Positions 21,301 to 28,213 of a stretch of 32,862 bases of DNA are shown here, in pieces. The notes beneath the pieces were generated by a model, which had not been told where the DNA came from, searched no databases, and saw only the letters and a list, made by a program, of their open reading frames with translations. Both the position numbers and the translations under genes were made by a program. Positions within the stretch are counted from its first letter, which is position 1, and every line of letters begins with the position of its first letter. Origin of the DNA: Branchiostoma floridae (Eukaryota; Chordata; Leptocardii; Amphioxiformes; Branchiostomatidae); contig NC_049992.1 in assembly GCF_000003815.2 (NCBI RefSeq), forward strand, positions 7,621,300-7,654,161, given 5' to 3'.

Positions 21301-23459
21301 GGCTATTAATCAAACTAGCAACTCGCTCCATTCTAGTGGCTGTAAAAGATGAACCATTGAGAGTTCAAACATGAAATTTGGCATGTAATCTATAGAGACA
21401 TTTGTTAATATACAGGTGAAATTTCAGTTTTCTACAATAGTCTTGAAATGGTAAGATCTAGAGGAATTGATCTCCTGACAAGCTTTTAAGGGTTTGGTCA
21501 TCTTAAAATCATCTCAGTTGCTCATAAAAATCTGAACCACAAATTTAGATATCTCAATCTCAACAGAATATAGCCTTGTACATTTGTGCCAAATTTCAAC
21601 TCATTCGATGAAAACATGAGTTTGTTATAAAACCAGTGGCATTACTTTTTGAACCGCCCTCGTACAATTCAAACATTAGACCTTTAAGATATAGAAATGG
21701 TCTACCAACATAGGAAACAATGTTATTTTATCTAATATTTAATTCCCATCAAAAGCTTGTTTTGCTGTTATGTACACATTTTGCTTTAATTGAGTTTCAC
21801 ATCTTATTGTCTCAGGGCCTTAAAACAAACTAGAGAGAAAGTAAAGTCAACCAGACTAGTTAAAGAACGAAAGAAAAACAAACAATGGCTGATTGAATAG
21901 ATACTGTTACAGTAAGAATGAAAGTATAAGGTGCCCCTAAAGCCCTCTACTTATTTGGATTATATAACCATGGCTTGGCCTATTGAACAAAACGTTGCTC
22001 TTTTAAAGGCTTTGGTCCGTAGAGCACAGATAATGCGCAAAATAATGTTACTATGTACGGAAACAGCTTGCAGTAGCCCTGGTCTATATGATATACAAGT
22101 ACAAGCCATCTTGTTGTGCCTTATACGTGCCTACACTCACATAGGTCCCAAGCATAAAATTACTTCCTCCTCCTAAAACTAAAACCCGTGCAAATCTAGG
22201 ATACTAAAATCTCCGTACAGAGTGACCACGATTGAAATTGTTACGTTTTATTTTCAAAGATTTTAGCATTCGATACTTTGTTTTGTCAAGGGGTTTGGCT
22301 TTGTAATGCCTTTGTCGACATTCCATTACTTTGTGTAAATAGCGCAATGTTTTCACAAACAGTTCAAGTCTTCGTGTTCACTATGGTGCCATGTACCTGT
22401 GCAGTGTTTTTGTTGGCGTCTGCTAGCCATTTCTAATACATTCAGGCTTTAGTAGCTTGGCAACCATCGAGCCCAAAAACGTATAATTATGAAGTCAGCG
22501 TTCTCCAGATTAATTCACTAGGGAACGGGAGTCATGTGTTTACGAAAACGGACCTACCTTGGCGCTTTCGCCGCAAGGTATCATAACTATCCTTTATATA
22601 TACTTTTGACAAAATAAAGTATCAGCTTTCCCCTTCTAAATTCCAACCCTTTTAGTGAAAGCTTAGGATAGAGTAAGACAGCCATCGAACCAAGAGATAT
22701 ATAATTACAAAGTCAACGTTCTCTAATTAGATCCTGTGGGAAAAGACGTCACAGATGTTTACGAATAGCGGACCTATCTTGTGGTTGTTTCAGGAATATC
22801 TTGAAGAAAATGAACATTTTTTTGTCTTGTAGGCAGCTGAATATTCTGACTTCGATGTCTTGCAATATAACAATACTTTTGGCCACACGCTCGCAGAAAT
22901 AATCATAAAGCAAACGCTGAAGTGGACCTTAAGAGGAAAGAAATTGCGCAGGTGTTTCGGAATAGTGGACCTACCTGGGCGCTTGTTGCAGCAGGTATTT
23001 CAAACACTGGACGTCGCCGTTCGCGGCGGCAAAGTGTAAGGCGGTCACCCCGTGTCCTGCCGTGTCCTGGAGGTCACATCCCTCGGCGACCAGCCACTGC
23101 AGGACCGGCAGGTGTCCGAACCTCGCCGCCAGGTGCAGCACGGTGGCGCCGCTGGTGTCTCTGTCCCGGACATTGCACCCGGAAAACTTCAGCAACCACT
23201 GCAGGCAGGGAAGCTGGCCTGTTGCCGCCGCGTCGTGAGCTGGTGAGGCGCCGTTCTTTGCCTTCTTGGCGCTGCTTAGTCTCGCGGTTTGGACCAGATA
23301 TTTCAGGGAGGACAGCTGCCCCGTCCTAGCCGCGTGGTGGACGCATGTGGCACCGAACTCGTCCGCTACACCGTCGTGGAGAGCCCCGCTTAAATGCAGC
23401 TGTTGTAACGCTACTTCGTCACCCGTTTTAGCCGCCACCAGCGCTCGCTCTAGCGCCAT
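9213..23459 (-). CDS. ESPN: Espin, ankyrin-repeat actin-bundling protein (twelve exons)
   Basis: Espins bundle actin filaments in hair-cell stereocilia and microvilli (family knowledge). Exons on the minus strand: 23459-22975, 20175-19992, 18714-18532, 17251-17120, 16446-16332, 15569-15453, 14647-14229, 13921-13847, 13387-13000, 12513-12284, 10238-10159, 9384-9213. All phases agree and the sum is 2580 bases, 859 aa plus TAG; human espin is 854 aa from memory. Residues 1-328 hold nine ankyrin-type repeats with strong espin identity (for example [13 protein letters not shown]). Residues about 330-700 are proline-rich and low in complexity. Residues about 745-859 form the C-terminal bundling module with three Trp-basic motifs: [34 protein letters not shown] do not see a clear WH2 motif. 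The least certain junction is the acceptor of exon 7. Exon 2 has eleven alternative in-frame donors. Confidence 0.93.
9498..9665 (-). repeat. SINE-body-like repeat, related to 15655-15830
   Basis: Shares words such as AAAGTCCTTCCC, GCCCATCTG, TAGTGGTGC and CCATACTCTTT in the same order with the element at 15655. It lacks the tRNA-like head, so it is truncated. It lies in espin intron 11. Confidence 0.6.
9723..10067. mobile_element. hAT-like MITE copy A, 345 bp
   Basis: Same family as 19302-19653, in opposite orientation. The right end is GCTGGCTAGAGCCCTG and the left end is a mutated version. It is flanked by an imperfect 8-bp duplication, ATGCAGAC at 9715 and ATGCAGCT at 10068. Non-coding. 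Confidence 0.75.
10159..10238 (-). CDS. ESPN: Espin exon 11
   Basis: Acceptor CTTCCCACAG, donor GTAATT, 80 bases, phase 0 to phase 2. Encodes [20 protein letters not shown], the second Trp motif and the start of the charged helix. Confidence 0.9.
10599..10734. mobile_element. Small MITE with TGGGTTTACG ends, 136 bp
   Basis: Inverted ends TGGGTTTACG and CGTAAACCCA, extended by a second paired block (GAGTCGACTTGG with CCAAATCGACTC). It lies in espin intron 10. Confidence 0.7.
11053..11262. repeat. Two-unit tandem duplication (about 96 bp)
   Basis: The words CATTGCTTCAGCT, GCATTGACCAATCA, CTTCTTTG and GATTGGTTGGTTCTG recur in order in two adjacent units in espin intron 10. Confidence 0.7.
11567..11657. 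mobile_element. Palindromic MITE copy 1
   Basis: Nearly the whole 91 bp folds on itself: CTCCAAGCAG...AATCGTGACC pairs with GATCACGATTTTCCCC...CTGCTTAGAG. The same family recurs at 32751-32862. Confidence 0.75.
12284..12513 (-). CDS. ESPN: Espin exon 10 (start of actin-bundling module)
   Basis: Acceptor CTATCACACAG, donor GTTTGT, 230 bases, phase 1 to phase 0. A Pro-rich stretch ([15 protein letters not shown]) is followed by [20 protein letters not shown], which matches the first Trp-containing motif of the espin C-terminal module. Confidence 0.88.
12514..12999. other. Espin intron 9
   Basis: No repeat or exon recognised. The length would allow a missed small exon, but I found no supported splice pair. 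Confidence 0.4.
13000..13387 (-). CDS. ESPN: Espin exon 9 (Pro/Thr-rich, 8-residue repeats)
   Basis: Acceptor CTCTGCTTCCAG, donor GTGAGC at 12999, phase 0 to phase 1. Contains four consecutive 8-residue units [32 protein letters not shown] encoded by 24-bp repeats, inside a Pro/Thr/Ser-rich region. No homology is claimed for this part. Confidence 0.82.
13388..13846. other. Espin intron 8
   Basis: The first 60 bases (GCAGAATTTTGAAAC, GAGCTTTGCAAA) resemble 16750-16795, so a dispersed repeat touches the exon 9 acceptor. Nothing else is recognised. Confidence 0.45.
13847..13921 (-). CDS. ESPN: Espin exon 8
   Basis: Acceptor TTTTTTTCCAG, donor GTTAGT, 75 bases, phase 0 at both ends. Encodes [20 protein letters not shown]. 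Symmetrical, so a possible cassette exon. Confidence 0.7.
14229..14647 (-). CDS. ESPN: Espin exon 7 (proline-rich)
   Basis: The donor is CAG|GTATTC at 14228. The acceptor is uncertain: CAAGCAG|AG at 14647 gives the phase 1 needed after exon 6, CAAG|CA three bases upstream is an in-phase alternative, and ACCCAG at 14661 would be out of phase. The product is rich in Pro ([35 protein letters not shown]), which suits SH3 or profilin binding as known for vertebrate espins. Confidence 0.78.
15453..15569 (-). CDS. ESPN: Espin exon 6 (acidic linker)
   Basis: Acceptor CACTCTCTAG, donor GTCAGG, 117 bases, phase 1 to phase 1. Encodes an acidic stretch with [17 protein letters not shown] and ELEYEDV. 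Called on open frame, splice sites and phase. Confidence 0.72.
15655..15930 (-). mobile_element. tRNA-headed SINE, family 1
   Basis: The minus strand starts near 15930 with a tRNA-like head: an A-box-like TGGCGGAGTGTGTAG and a B-box-like GTTTGATTCC, followed by a body that recurs without head at 9498-9665. It lies between espin exons 6 and 5. It is not a functional tRNA, as no closed acceptor stem is seen. Confidence 0.7.
16332..16446 (-). CDS. ESPN: Espin exon 5 (basic linker)
   Basis: Acceptor ACAAATGTAG, donor GTACAC, 115 bases, phase 0 to phase 1. Encodes a basic, Ser-rich linker starting [19 protein letters not shown]. Support comes from splice signals and matching phases on both sides, not from homology. 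Confidence 0.75.
16640..16935. repeat. Dispersed repeat in espin intron 4 (multiple partial copies)
   Basis: Blocks such as ACTATACTGGTTGT, AACTCCAATAT and ATGTTTTTACCAATTT recur near 16655-16725, 16858-16925 and, more weakly, 17470-17560. The element is unidentified. Confidence 0.55.
16962..17006 (-). pseudogene. Partial copy of espin exon 4 tail with its donor
   Basis: 45 bases match the last 15 codons of exon 4 plus GTCAGAATT of the donor, 158 bases downstream in intron 4. The four differences seen all fall in third positions and are synonymous. The upstream acceptor and the rest of the exon are missing, so it should not splice as an internal exon by itself. Confidence 0.7.
17120..17251 (-). 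CDS. ESPN: Espin exon 4 (end of ankyrin domain)
   Basis: Acceptor GTTCCCAG, donor GTCAGA, 132 bases, phase 0 at both ends. Encodes [20 protein letters not shown] and then a last half repeat ending HTVMKE. Its last 45 bases recur at 17006-16962. Confidence 0.92.
17960..18501. mobile_element. Outer MITE with TACTGTAAATGCA ends
   Basis: It begins TACTGTAAATGCA. Its other end reads TGCATT...TACAGTA once the inner element 18161-18494 is removed. The interior is rich in AAGTTCGCGG-type words. It ends 30 bases from the donor of espin exon 3. Confidence 0.65.
18161..18494. mobile_element. Inner MITE with AGGCCACACC ends, 334 bp
   Basis: Inverted ends of about 35 bases (AGGCCACACCGATTTAATTT and the complement of AAATTAAATTGGTGTGGCCT). 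Inserted near the end of the outer MITE; no clear target duplication. Confidence 0.75.
18532..18714 (-). CDS. ESPN: Espin exon 3 (ankyrin repeats 7-8)
   Basis: Acceptor CCATTCCCACAG, donor GTGAGG, 183 bases, phase 0 at both ends. Encodes [18 protein letters not shown] and [15 protein letters not shown]. Because it is symmetrical it could be skipped without a frameshift. Confidence 0.93.
18825..18925 (+). mobile_element. tRNA-headed SINE, family 2 (plus)
   Basis: Head with GTGGTTAGAGTTG and GGGTTTGAATACC, then the shared body TTTGGGAAAGGCACTTCACA. The same body occurs at 19140-19272 and 30615-30785. Confidence 0.65.
19140..19272 (-). mobile_element. tRNA-headed SINE, family 2 (minus)
   Basis: On the minus strand a head with a B-box-like GGGTTCGAATGC is followed by TTGGATAAGGCACTTTTACA and CGACTTTCGTC, the same body as the other family 2 copies. 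Confidence 0.65.
19302..19653. mobile_element. hAT-like MITE copy B, 352 bp, inserted at the edge of the 33-bp array
   Basis: Perfect 16-bp inverted ends CAGGGCTCTAGCCAGC, flanked by a perfect 8-bp duplication AGACTCAC (19294-19301 and 19654-19661), the signature of hAT insertion. The octamer is the reverse complement of the espin donor GTGAGTCT. Non-coding. Confidence 0.88.
19654..20016 (-). repeat. 33-bp minisatellite, 11 units, spanning the espin exon 2 donor
   Basis: Each unit contains, on the minus strand, AACATTCTCATMTGGCTG followed by GTGAGTCTTAGTCTC, that is, an exon tail plus a canonical donor. Donor edges fall at 19992, 19959, 19926 and so on every 33 bases to 19662. The first and last units carry ATC where the nine inner units carry ATA, so the inner units look recently homogenised. 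No unit contains a stop in the espin frame; readthrough would add [11 protein letters not shown]-type 11-mers. Confidence 0.95.
19992..20175 (-). CDS. ESPN: Espin exon 2 (ankyrin repeats 5-6), variable 3' end
   Basis: Acceptor GATGCAG at 20182-20176; encodes [14 protein letters not shown] and [14 protein letters not shown] followed by NILIWL. The first donor is CTG|GTGAGT at 19992/19991. Ten further identical donors follow every 33 bases down to 19662, each in the same phase, so the exon can be extended in steps of 11 codons. Confidence 0.92.
20285..20660. repeat. GT-rich compound minisatellite
   Basis: About 375 bases of (TG)n interrupted by recurring CTTTTTATGTGTGTGAAATG units of about 30-35 bases. 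It lies in espin intron 1, just upstream of exon 2. Confidence 0.9.
20740..21662. mobile_element. mariner-like non-autonomous element with long inverted ends
   Basis: The ends CAAGGGCGGTT and AACCGCCCTCG belong to inverted repeats of at least 120 bases, flanked by TA at 20738-20739 and 21663-21664. 923 bp; no transposase frame recognised. It lies in espin intron 1. Confidence 0.8.
21665..22439. other. Espin intron 1, unassigned part
   Basis: No repeat or exon recognised on either strand. Confidence 0.4.
22440..23010 (-). repeat. Three-copy tandem repeat carrying the espin exon 1 donor
   Basis: Copies of a 197-220 bp unit place donor sequences at 22974 (real), 22777 (GT changed to AT) and 22557 (GTAGGT kept). 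Shared words include TGTTTACGAATAG and GGACCTACCT. Each copy includes about 23 bases equivalent to the exon 1 tail plus over 100 bases of intron. Confidence 0.75.
22975..23459 (-). CDS. ESPN: Espin exon 1 (start, ankyrin repeats 1-4)
   Basis: ATG at 23459-23457 begins [20 protein letters not shown], like the vertebrate espin start. It encodes 161 residues plus two bases with four ankyrin repeats ([18 protein letters not shown] is the second) and ends CCC AG|GTAGGT. It is GC-rich compared with the surrounding introns. The donor edge is copied twice in intron 1. Confidence 0.93.
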
Positions 23460-24714
23460 TTTCTCCTTTCACCTGTATCCTACAGAGATGGACGGACACA
23501 AGGGAACCAATTCCCCGTGAAAAAAGGTGTCATCACAAGTGCTTAAAACCGCTACACTGTCAGTGATGCCTCGCTAGCAGTGGACCGAACGATGTCCCCT
23601 GTGGAACGCAACACTGGGAAACTGCTGTCCGCTGGGGGACCTGTGTAACTCGATACCTGATGAATATTAATGAGGTTAACAGGTGGTGCCTGTTTAAGGG
23701 CCCACCTTTGTTCTGCGCTGTTGGCTATAGGCAACAAGGGATCAATAAGCGTTAGCTAACGCCCTGGGTCCACACACAGATATAGCCTACGCAGAAGTCT
23801 CTGCGGTGTTTCCACATTGCGTACTGTTTTCTGAGTGTTGCTGTATTTGTTTAACTCCCGCTTTCTATACAATATGCACGTCTAGATAGTATTTTGTACC
23901 AGCTCCATCGCTGGAAATATTAGAAATTAGCCGAATAGATAGATAACACACTAGAGGAATTAGCCGACTAAAATGTACATCGCAAACTATAAATTTGGGT
24001 AGGCTTACGCTTAAAATATATCTGTATTGGGCCAAATTCTACTATTTACAGCGACATGTGGAACCTGGTAGAGGATATAGATTTTGGGATGATCGGCAGG
24101 TAGGCATAGCTTTATTTAGGCATAGAAAAATAGTGGTTCCGGTAACCTTACCGACCGTAGTAAAAGCCTGCGCGAGGCCACGCAGCTTGACGTTTGGTGG
24201 CCTTGTACGTACTCGGCAACGGAAACAGCCTGTCGACTTCAGAATAGAACCATGTTGAACATGTCCTTGATGACAAAATAACTGTTTTTACAATTGAGTC
24301 CACTCGAAATAAAGTTGTTCGAGCGTCAACAATTGCGTTCGCTAAATCTCTCATCAATTTGAATTAGCTGCTTTCGCACAATAGAGCCCACAAGTGCGTT
24401 AACAAAAATAGCTGGTACAGATACAAAACAGAGTGGTGTTAAACATTCTGTAAATGGGGAAATATTGTTCTGTACAAAAGAGGCCATCGGACCAAGTCCG
24501 TTCACACATAACTAAACTGTTTTGCTGAGTTTGGTTTGATCGCTTCACTACACAGATATCTGACGGAACAAAGTACAACGAACTACTCCATTGAACACTC
24601 CATCGAGCCCGTCATGGATGATTTTCTGTCAAAGTCTTAAACAAAAACAAAATCGGCCCCTGCAGTTACACAAAGGCTGCTAGTCGGACTAAGTCTATAC
24701 CACTTATTCAAGAG
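23460..24714. other. Upstream flank of espin
   Basis: Must contain the espin 5' UTR and promoter unless an upstream exon exists. No TATA box or CpG-dense island stands out, and no supported gene was found. Confidence 0.4.
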
Positions 24715-25650
24715 ACCAAGAGCTATCGCGTGGTGTTATACCCCCCTCACATTATATACGATCTTCGGACGTACTTCGCGATCGCAGGAAGGTCGGCTGA
24801 TTTTAAGATCTTAAGATGGTCTTGCGTATTTTTCGCCCAAAATCTGTCCCCCTCACATATAAGCGAGCCTCGTGCGATCGACGGTGAATAAATCTATGAT
24901 AATGACCCTCCCACGACCTCTTGCACGCGGACAAGGAACACAAAACGTTCCTTAAAAAAGGCAAGAGATCAATATATGTTACTTATTTTGTTGTCGGAAT
25001 CTTTTTAACCAATGAATGGAATGCGTGGACATAATAGAAATGACACAAGACAGGAAAGTGTGTCACAAAGCCAGCCTACATACTGCCATAGGGGCCACAA
25101 TGTTAGAATTACCCTCACATTCCCAGAAATTCAATATTTGTAAACAATCGGAAGTCGGGTGAACGTCGCCCGAACGTCGCCCGACTAACGGGCGTTCAAA
25201 CGGGCGTTCGCCATCCGATTTGCGCTCGATGATTAATAACTACGTCTGTGCTCGCCTATCGGTCTTCAATCGTTGGATTGACGCAAGACTATTGACCGAT
25301 ATCCTTGCGAGGTACGCACGGTTTTCACGCACGATCTGCGACTCGGTAACGGGCTCTAGAATCTCGGAGATCTCCTGCGTCTTGTCGCTTATGTTAAGAA
25401 CATGTTTCGCTGCACCGCGACCGTCGTAAGACTCTTGAAAATTGCCGGCGATCTCTAAAAATCGCAAGATGATCGTGAAAACACCGGACGTCTTACTCAC
25501 GAAAATGTCATTTAGAGCTGTAGACTAGTCTTCCGATCGAATCGCGCCTAATGTGAGGGGGGTATAACGACAGCGCGTTGGGCTCAGGCCCAAGAGGTCC
25601 GGGGACCGACTTCTGCCATGTCACTGATCTTACACGACTTTCCTCAGGTG
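24715..25650 (+). mobile_element. tRNA-headed SINE split by a MITE
   Basis: Reading across the insert, GCTATCGCGTGGTGTTA continues as ACGACAGCGCGTTGGGCTC and CCAAGAGGTCCGGGGACC, a tRNA-like head, then a tail with CTTACACGACTTTCCTCAGG shared with the family 2 SINEs. The MITE at 24741-25562 interrupts the head. Confidence 0.6.
24741..25562. mobile_element. MITE with CCCCCCTCACATTA ends, 822 bp
   Basis: Inverted ends CCCCCCTCACATTA and TAATGTGAGGGGGG, flanked by TA (24739-24740, 25563-25564). The interior has a self-complementary GCCCGAACGTCGCCCG region near 25160-25215. The open frames inside look incidental. Confidence 0.8.
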
Positions 25651-25712
25651 GAAATCAGTACCTAGCTTCGGCTAGTGGCAGTGGCGATTTTCAACGTTGG
25701 CTAGGTTCTCTT

Positions 25713-25798
25713 ATGCCGGGAAAAGGAGTTTGCCGAGGAAGGGAGTTCGCCGTGTAAAGGAGTTGCCCCGGCCCGGCAAACTCCCTTTCACGGCAGAA
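25713..25798. repeat. Short direct and inverted repeats of GGAGTTTGCC
   Basis: Three direct near-copies (GGAGTTTGCCG, GGAGTTCGCCG, GGAGTTGCCCC) are followed by the inverted CGGCAAACTCCCTTT. Possibly a short palindromic MITE. Confidence 0.6.
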
Positions 25799-26587
25799 GA
25801 GTCTACAATGGAGGCTAGGGCAGTGGCAATACTCACCCGCTATACACCAGTCAGCATTAGGAGGAACCCCTTACATCTCATTTTAATTGGCGTACATTAA
25901 AATAAAAAAGAAGGAAAATTAGACAAGAGGTGTTTCACTGTTTTCATTTTTTTTCAACATCTAAAAGTACATACAAGAGAAAAATGAAAGAAAAAGGGAC
26001 ATGTCAAACTACCCACGACAGGTCACGTGTCAAGCTACCCCCCCCACACACACACCCCTCGAATAGCAATGGGGGACTTTGGCCAAGTTAGGAATGAAAG
26101 GCAAGTAGGCCTAGGAGTGAACTGTCTAGCCGGTGTGATAGCTGGATAGACTGCAGAAGACAGACTGAAATCCCATGGCAACAAATTTGTCCCTTTTTCT
26201 TTTCATCCAGCTGACACGTCTGCTTGGAGACTGCCGTCGTCCCTCGCCCAATGTGCTGCAGCACCGTGAAAGGAACGTAAACGTTGTTTTATCCAAACGT
26301 ACAAAGTAAAGGTGTCAAAGGCTCAGTCAGAAGCCCTCTGAGGGGACGTATACTCCCAAAACAACAAAGCTGCCTCTGCTGGGGCCGTCTTAATCTTACA
26401 TGTAGCAGCTCCTGCACCTGTGAGACTATGAGCATCAGTAGACGAGAGGGTTGAGAAGGAATTGCACGCACCCGTCCCTCACCTTAAAAAGTCATGTGCA
26501 GACCAGGCGAACAGGTCACCGAACTCGCCGTCAAGTGACTGATGGCCTACTCTATTGTCTCTCGAGACAGAAGGATGCCAACGACAA

Positions 26588-26645
26588 CCAAGGAGCTTTC
26601 ATCAACCTGTTGATAAAAGCTCCTTGTTGATAAAAGCTCCTTGCG
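26588..26645. repeat. Hairpin plus direct repeat of GATAAAAGCTCCTTG
   Basis: CAAGGAGCTTTCATCAAC pairs with the following GTTGATAAAAGCTCCTTG, and the right arm is then repeated once in direct orientation. The function is unknown. Confidence 0.6.
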
Positions 26646-26764
26646 ACAACTAAAAGAGCTATATGCCAAAATGTGCAAGTAATTCACACAATTTATAATG
26701 AAATGTAGGAATTCTGCTAAACGAAATAACTTCTCATCATCATCATCGGTCGATGTGCTTGTAC

Positions 26765-27065
26765 ACACGTCGGGATTATACCGCCCCTTACGGGGTTCTC
26801 CTAGCTGAATATAAGACAGTGAGGCACAAGGTCTCCCGTCCGGGTGAATGATGTAAAATCACAGTATGTCTGATACGAGACGGAGGTTCGCCAAGCCTCC
26901 ATCCGGGTGATTTGTAGTGAATTACCAACTCCCGGCGGAATGGTTTGCGCCATCGCACACAGAGGCATGCCCCTACTCTTTCTTGAAAGGTGTGGCGAAT
27001 TCTTTAAGGGTGCTTGAGGTATGGACCTCCGTCCTATCAGCGGGCGCACTGTTGCACTGAAATAA
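26765..27065. other. Unassigned GC-rich block
   Basis: Differs from the AT-rich flanks by its GC content and several short self-complementary words (GGAGG with CCTCC around 26884-26903; CCGGGTGA twice, at 26839 and 26904). No convincing coding frame, splice signal or tRNA head. It could be a fragment of an unrecognised repeat or retroelement. Confidence 0.3.
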
Positions 27066-27724
27066 CTTCTACACATGGAATATATGTATCATTGGTTGAG
27101 AAGACCATAGAATAGTTTGTGCTAATTACAGCTTTATTTGCATAATCAATGAGACAAGACGGAACAATAAATCTACAAAGCCTCAATATATTTGACTGAG
27201 ATACAAAAAGTTAAAACAGTAGGTTTTAGCCGGCACTTGTCTTAGATGGGATTGAAAACAGTAGCAGAATTCCATGTTTAAATTTAATCATAAGTTATGT
27301 TAATTACTTGAACATTAACATACTAGCAATCTATACACGGTGGTGTACACCTTTAATTAACTTTCATATGTCATAAGTAGGTAATTCCAACCATTTACGG
27401 CTGTTGAATTATTACACTTGTACGTTAATTATGTAGATTGCACTGGCACTTGCATGATGTTCCCCCTACCATAAATTATACACTTTACGTGTATGAAAGT
27501 CCTATAATGGAAAACACTACAATTATAGATTTTCCTCATGTATCATGCAAATGCCCCCTTAATTACTTTGATAGTGCCGTTTTTGGGTTCTATTCTGCCA
27601 TGTTATCAGTCAACATGGTGTCCACATGTGACATAACAGTTTTTCGAACATTCGTGAAAGGGTCTATACGCTCCGCCCCTGATTCATCGCCCAAAACACT
27701 GACAGTTTGTTAATACTATATCAT
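27066..27724. other. AT-rich intergenic stretch
   Basis: No gene, repeat or RNA recognised. Confidence 0.4.
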
Positions 27725-28213
27725 GAGGCCATAGCAAGTAAATTTTATGGATGACATCAGCGCGCGCATTAATTTTCGCCTGATTTCAGAAAACAAAACA
27801 AGATTTTTTTTTTCTTCTGAGATGGTGAACATGGCGAGAAAGTATCAAAATGGGCAAATATGCTGTGTTGTAGGTTTATGGTTGTACTAGTAACACTAGC
27901 CAGGTAGCCATGACTGTAGTTATAGAAGTGAAACTAAAAATTAAGTTAGATAGTTGTAGAAGTGGGCCCAATATGGAAGCTATGACAGTTGTTGCCATGT
28001 ACCAGTCTACCACACTAGTGTCACCTTTACTACACTAGTACACGTCTTGAATACAGAAATGAATGCCTTGTAGGCTGTGATACCATGTTTCGTCGCTTCA
28101 ATTTGGAAAATTTAGCCATCTTGTTTTTTTACCCATCGTTTTTTTTCGCCCTATCGCACTATTTTTGCCATCTGCAGAGGATGTCATCCATAAAATCTAC
28201 TTGCTGTGGCCTG
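27725..28213. mobile_element. MITE with GGCCATAGCAAGTA-type inverted ends, about 490 bp
   Basis: GGCCATAGCAAGTAAATTTT followed by ATGGATGACATC near the left end pairs with GATGTCATCCAT and AAATCTACTTGCTGTGGCC at the right. Exact edges and target duplication are unclear. Confidence 0.7.

Noticed and set aside
25240-25500. 86-codon minus-strand frame inside the 24741-25562 element
   Set aside because: It lies in a MITE with self-complementary sequence and resembles no transposase I recognise.
26801-27076. 91-codon minus-strand frame in the GC-rich block
   Set aside because: No recognisable domain, and the base composition alone makes chance frames likely.
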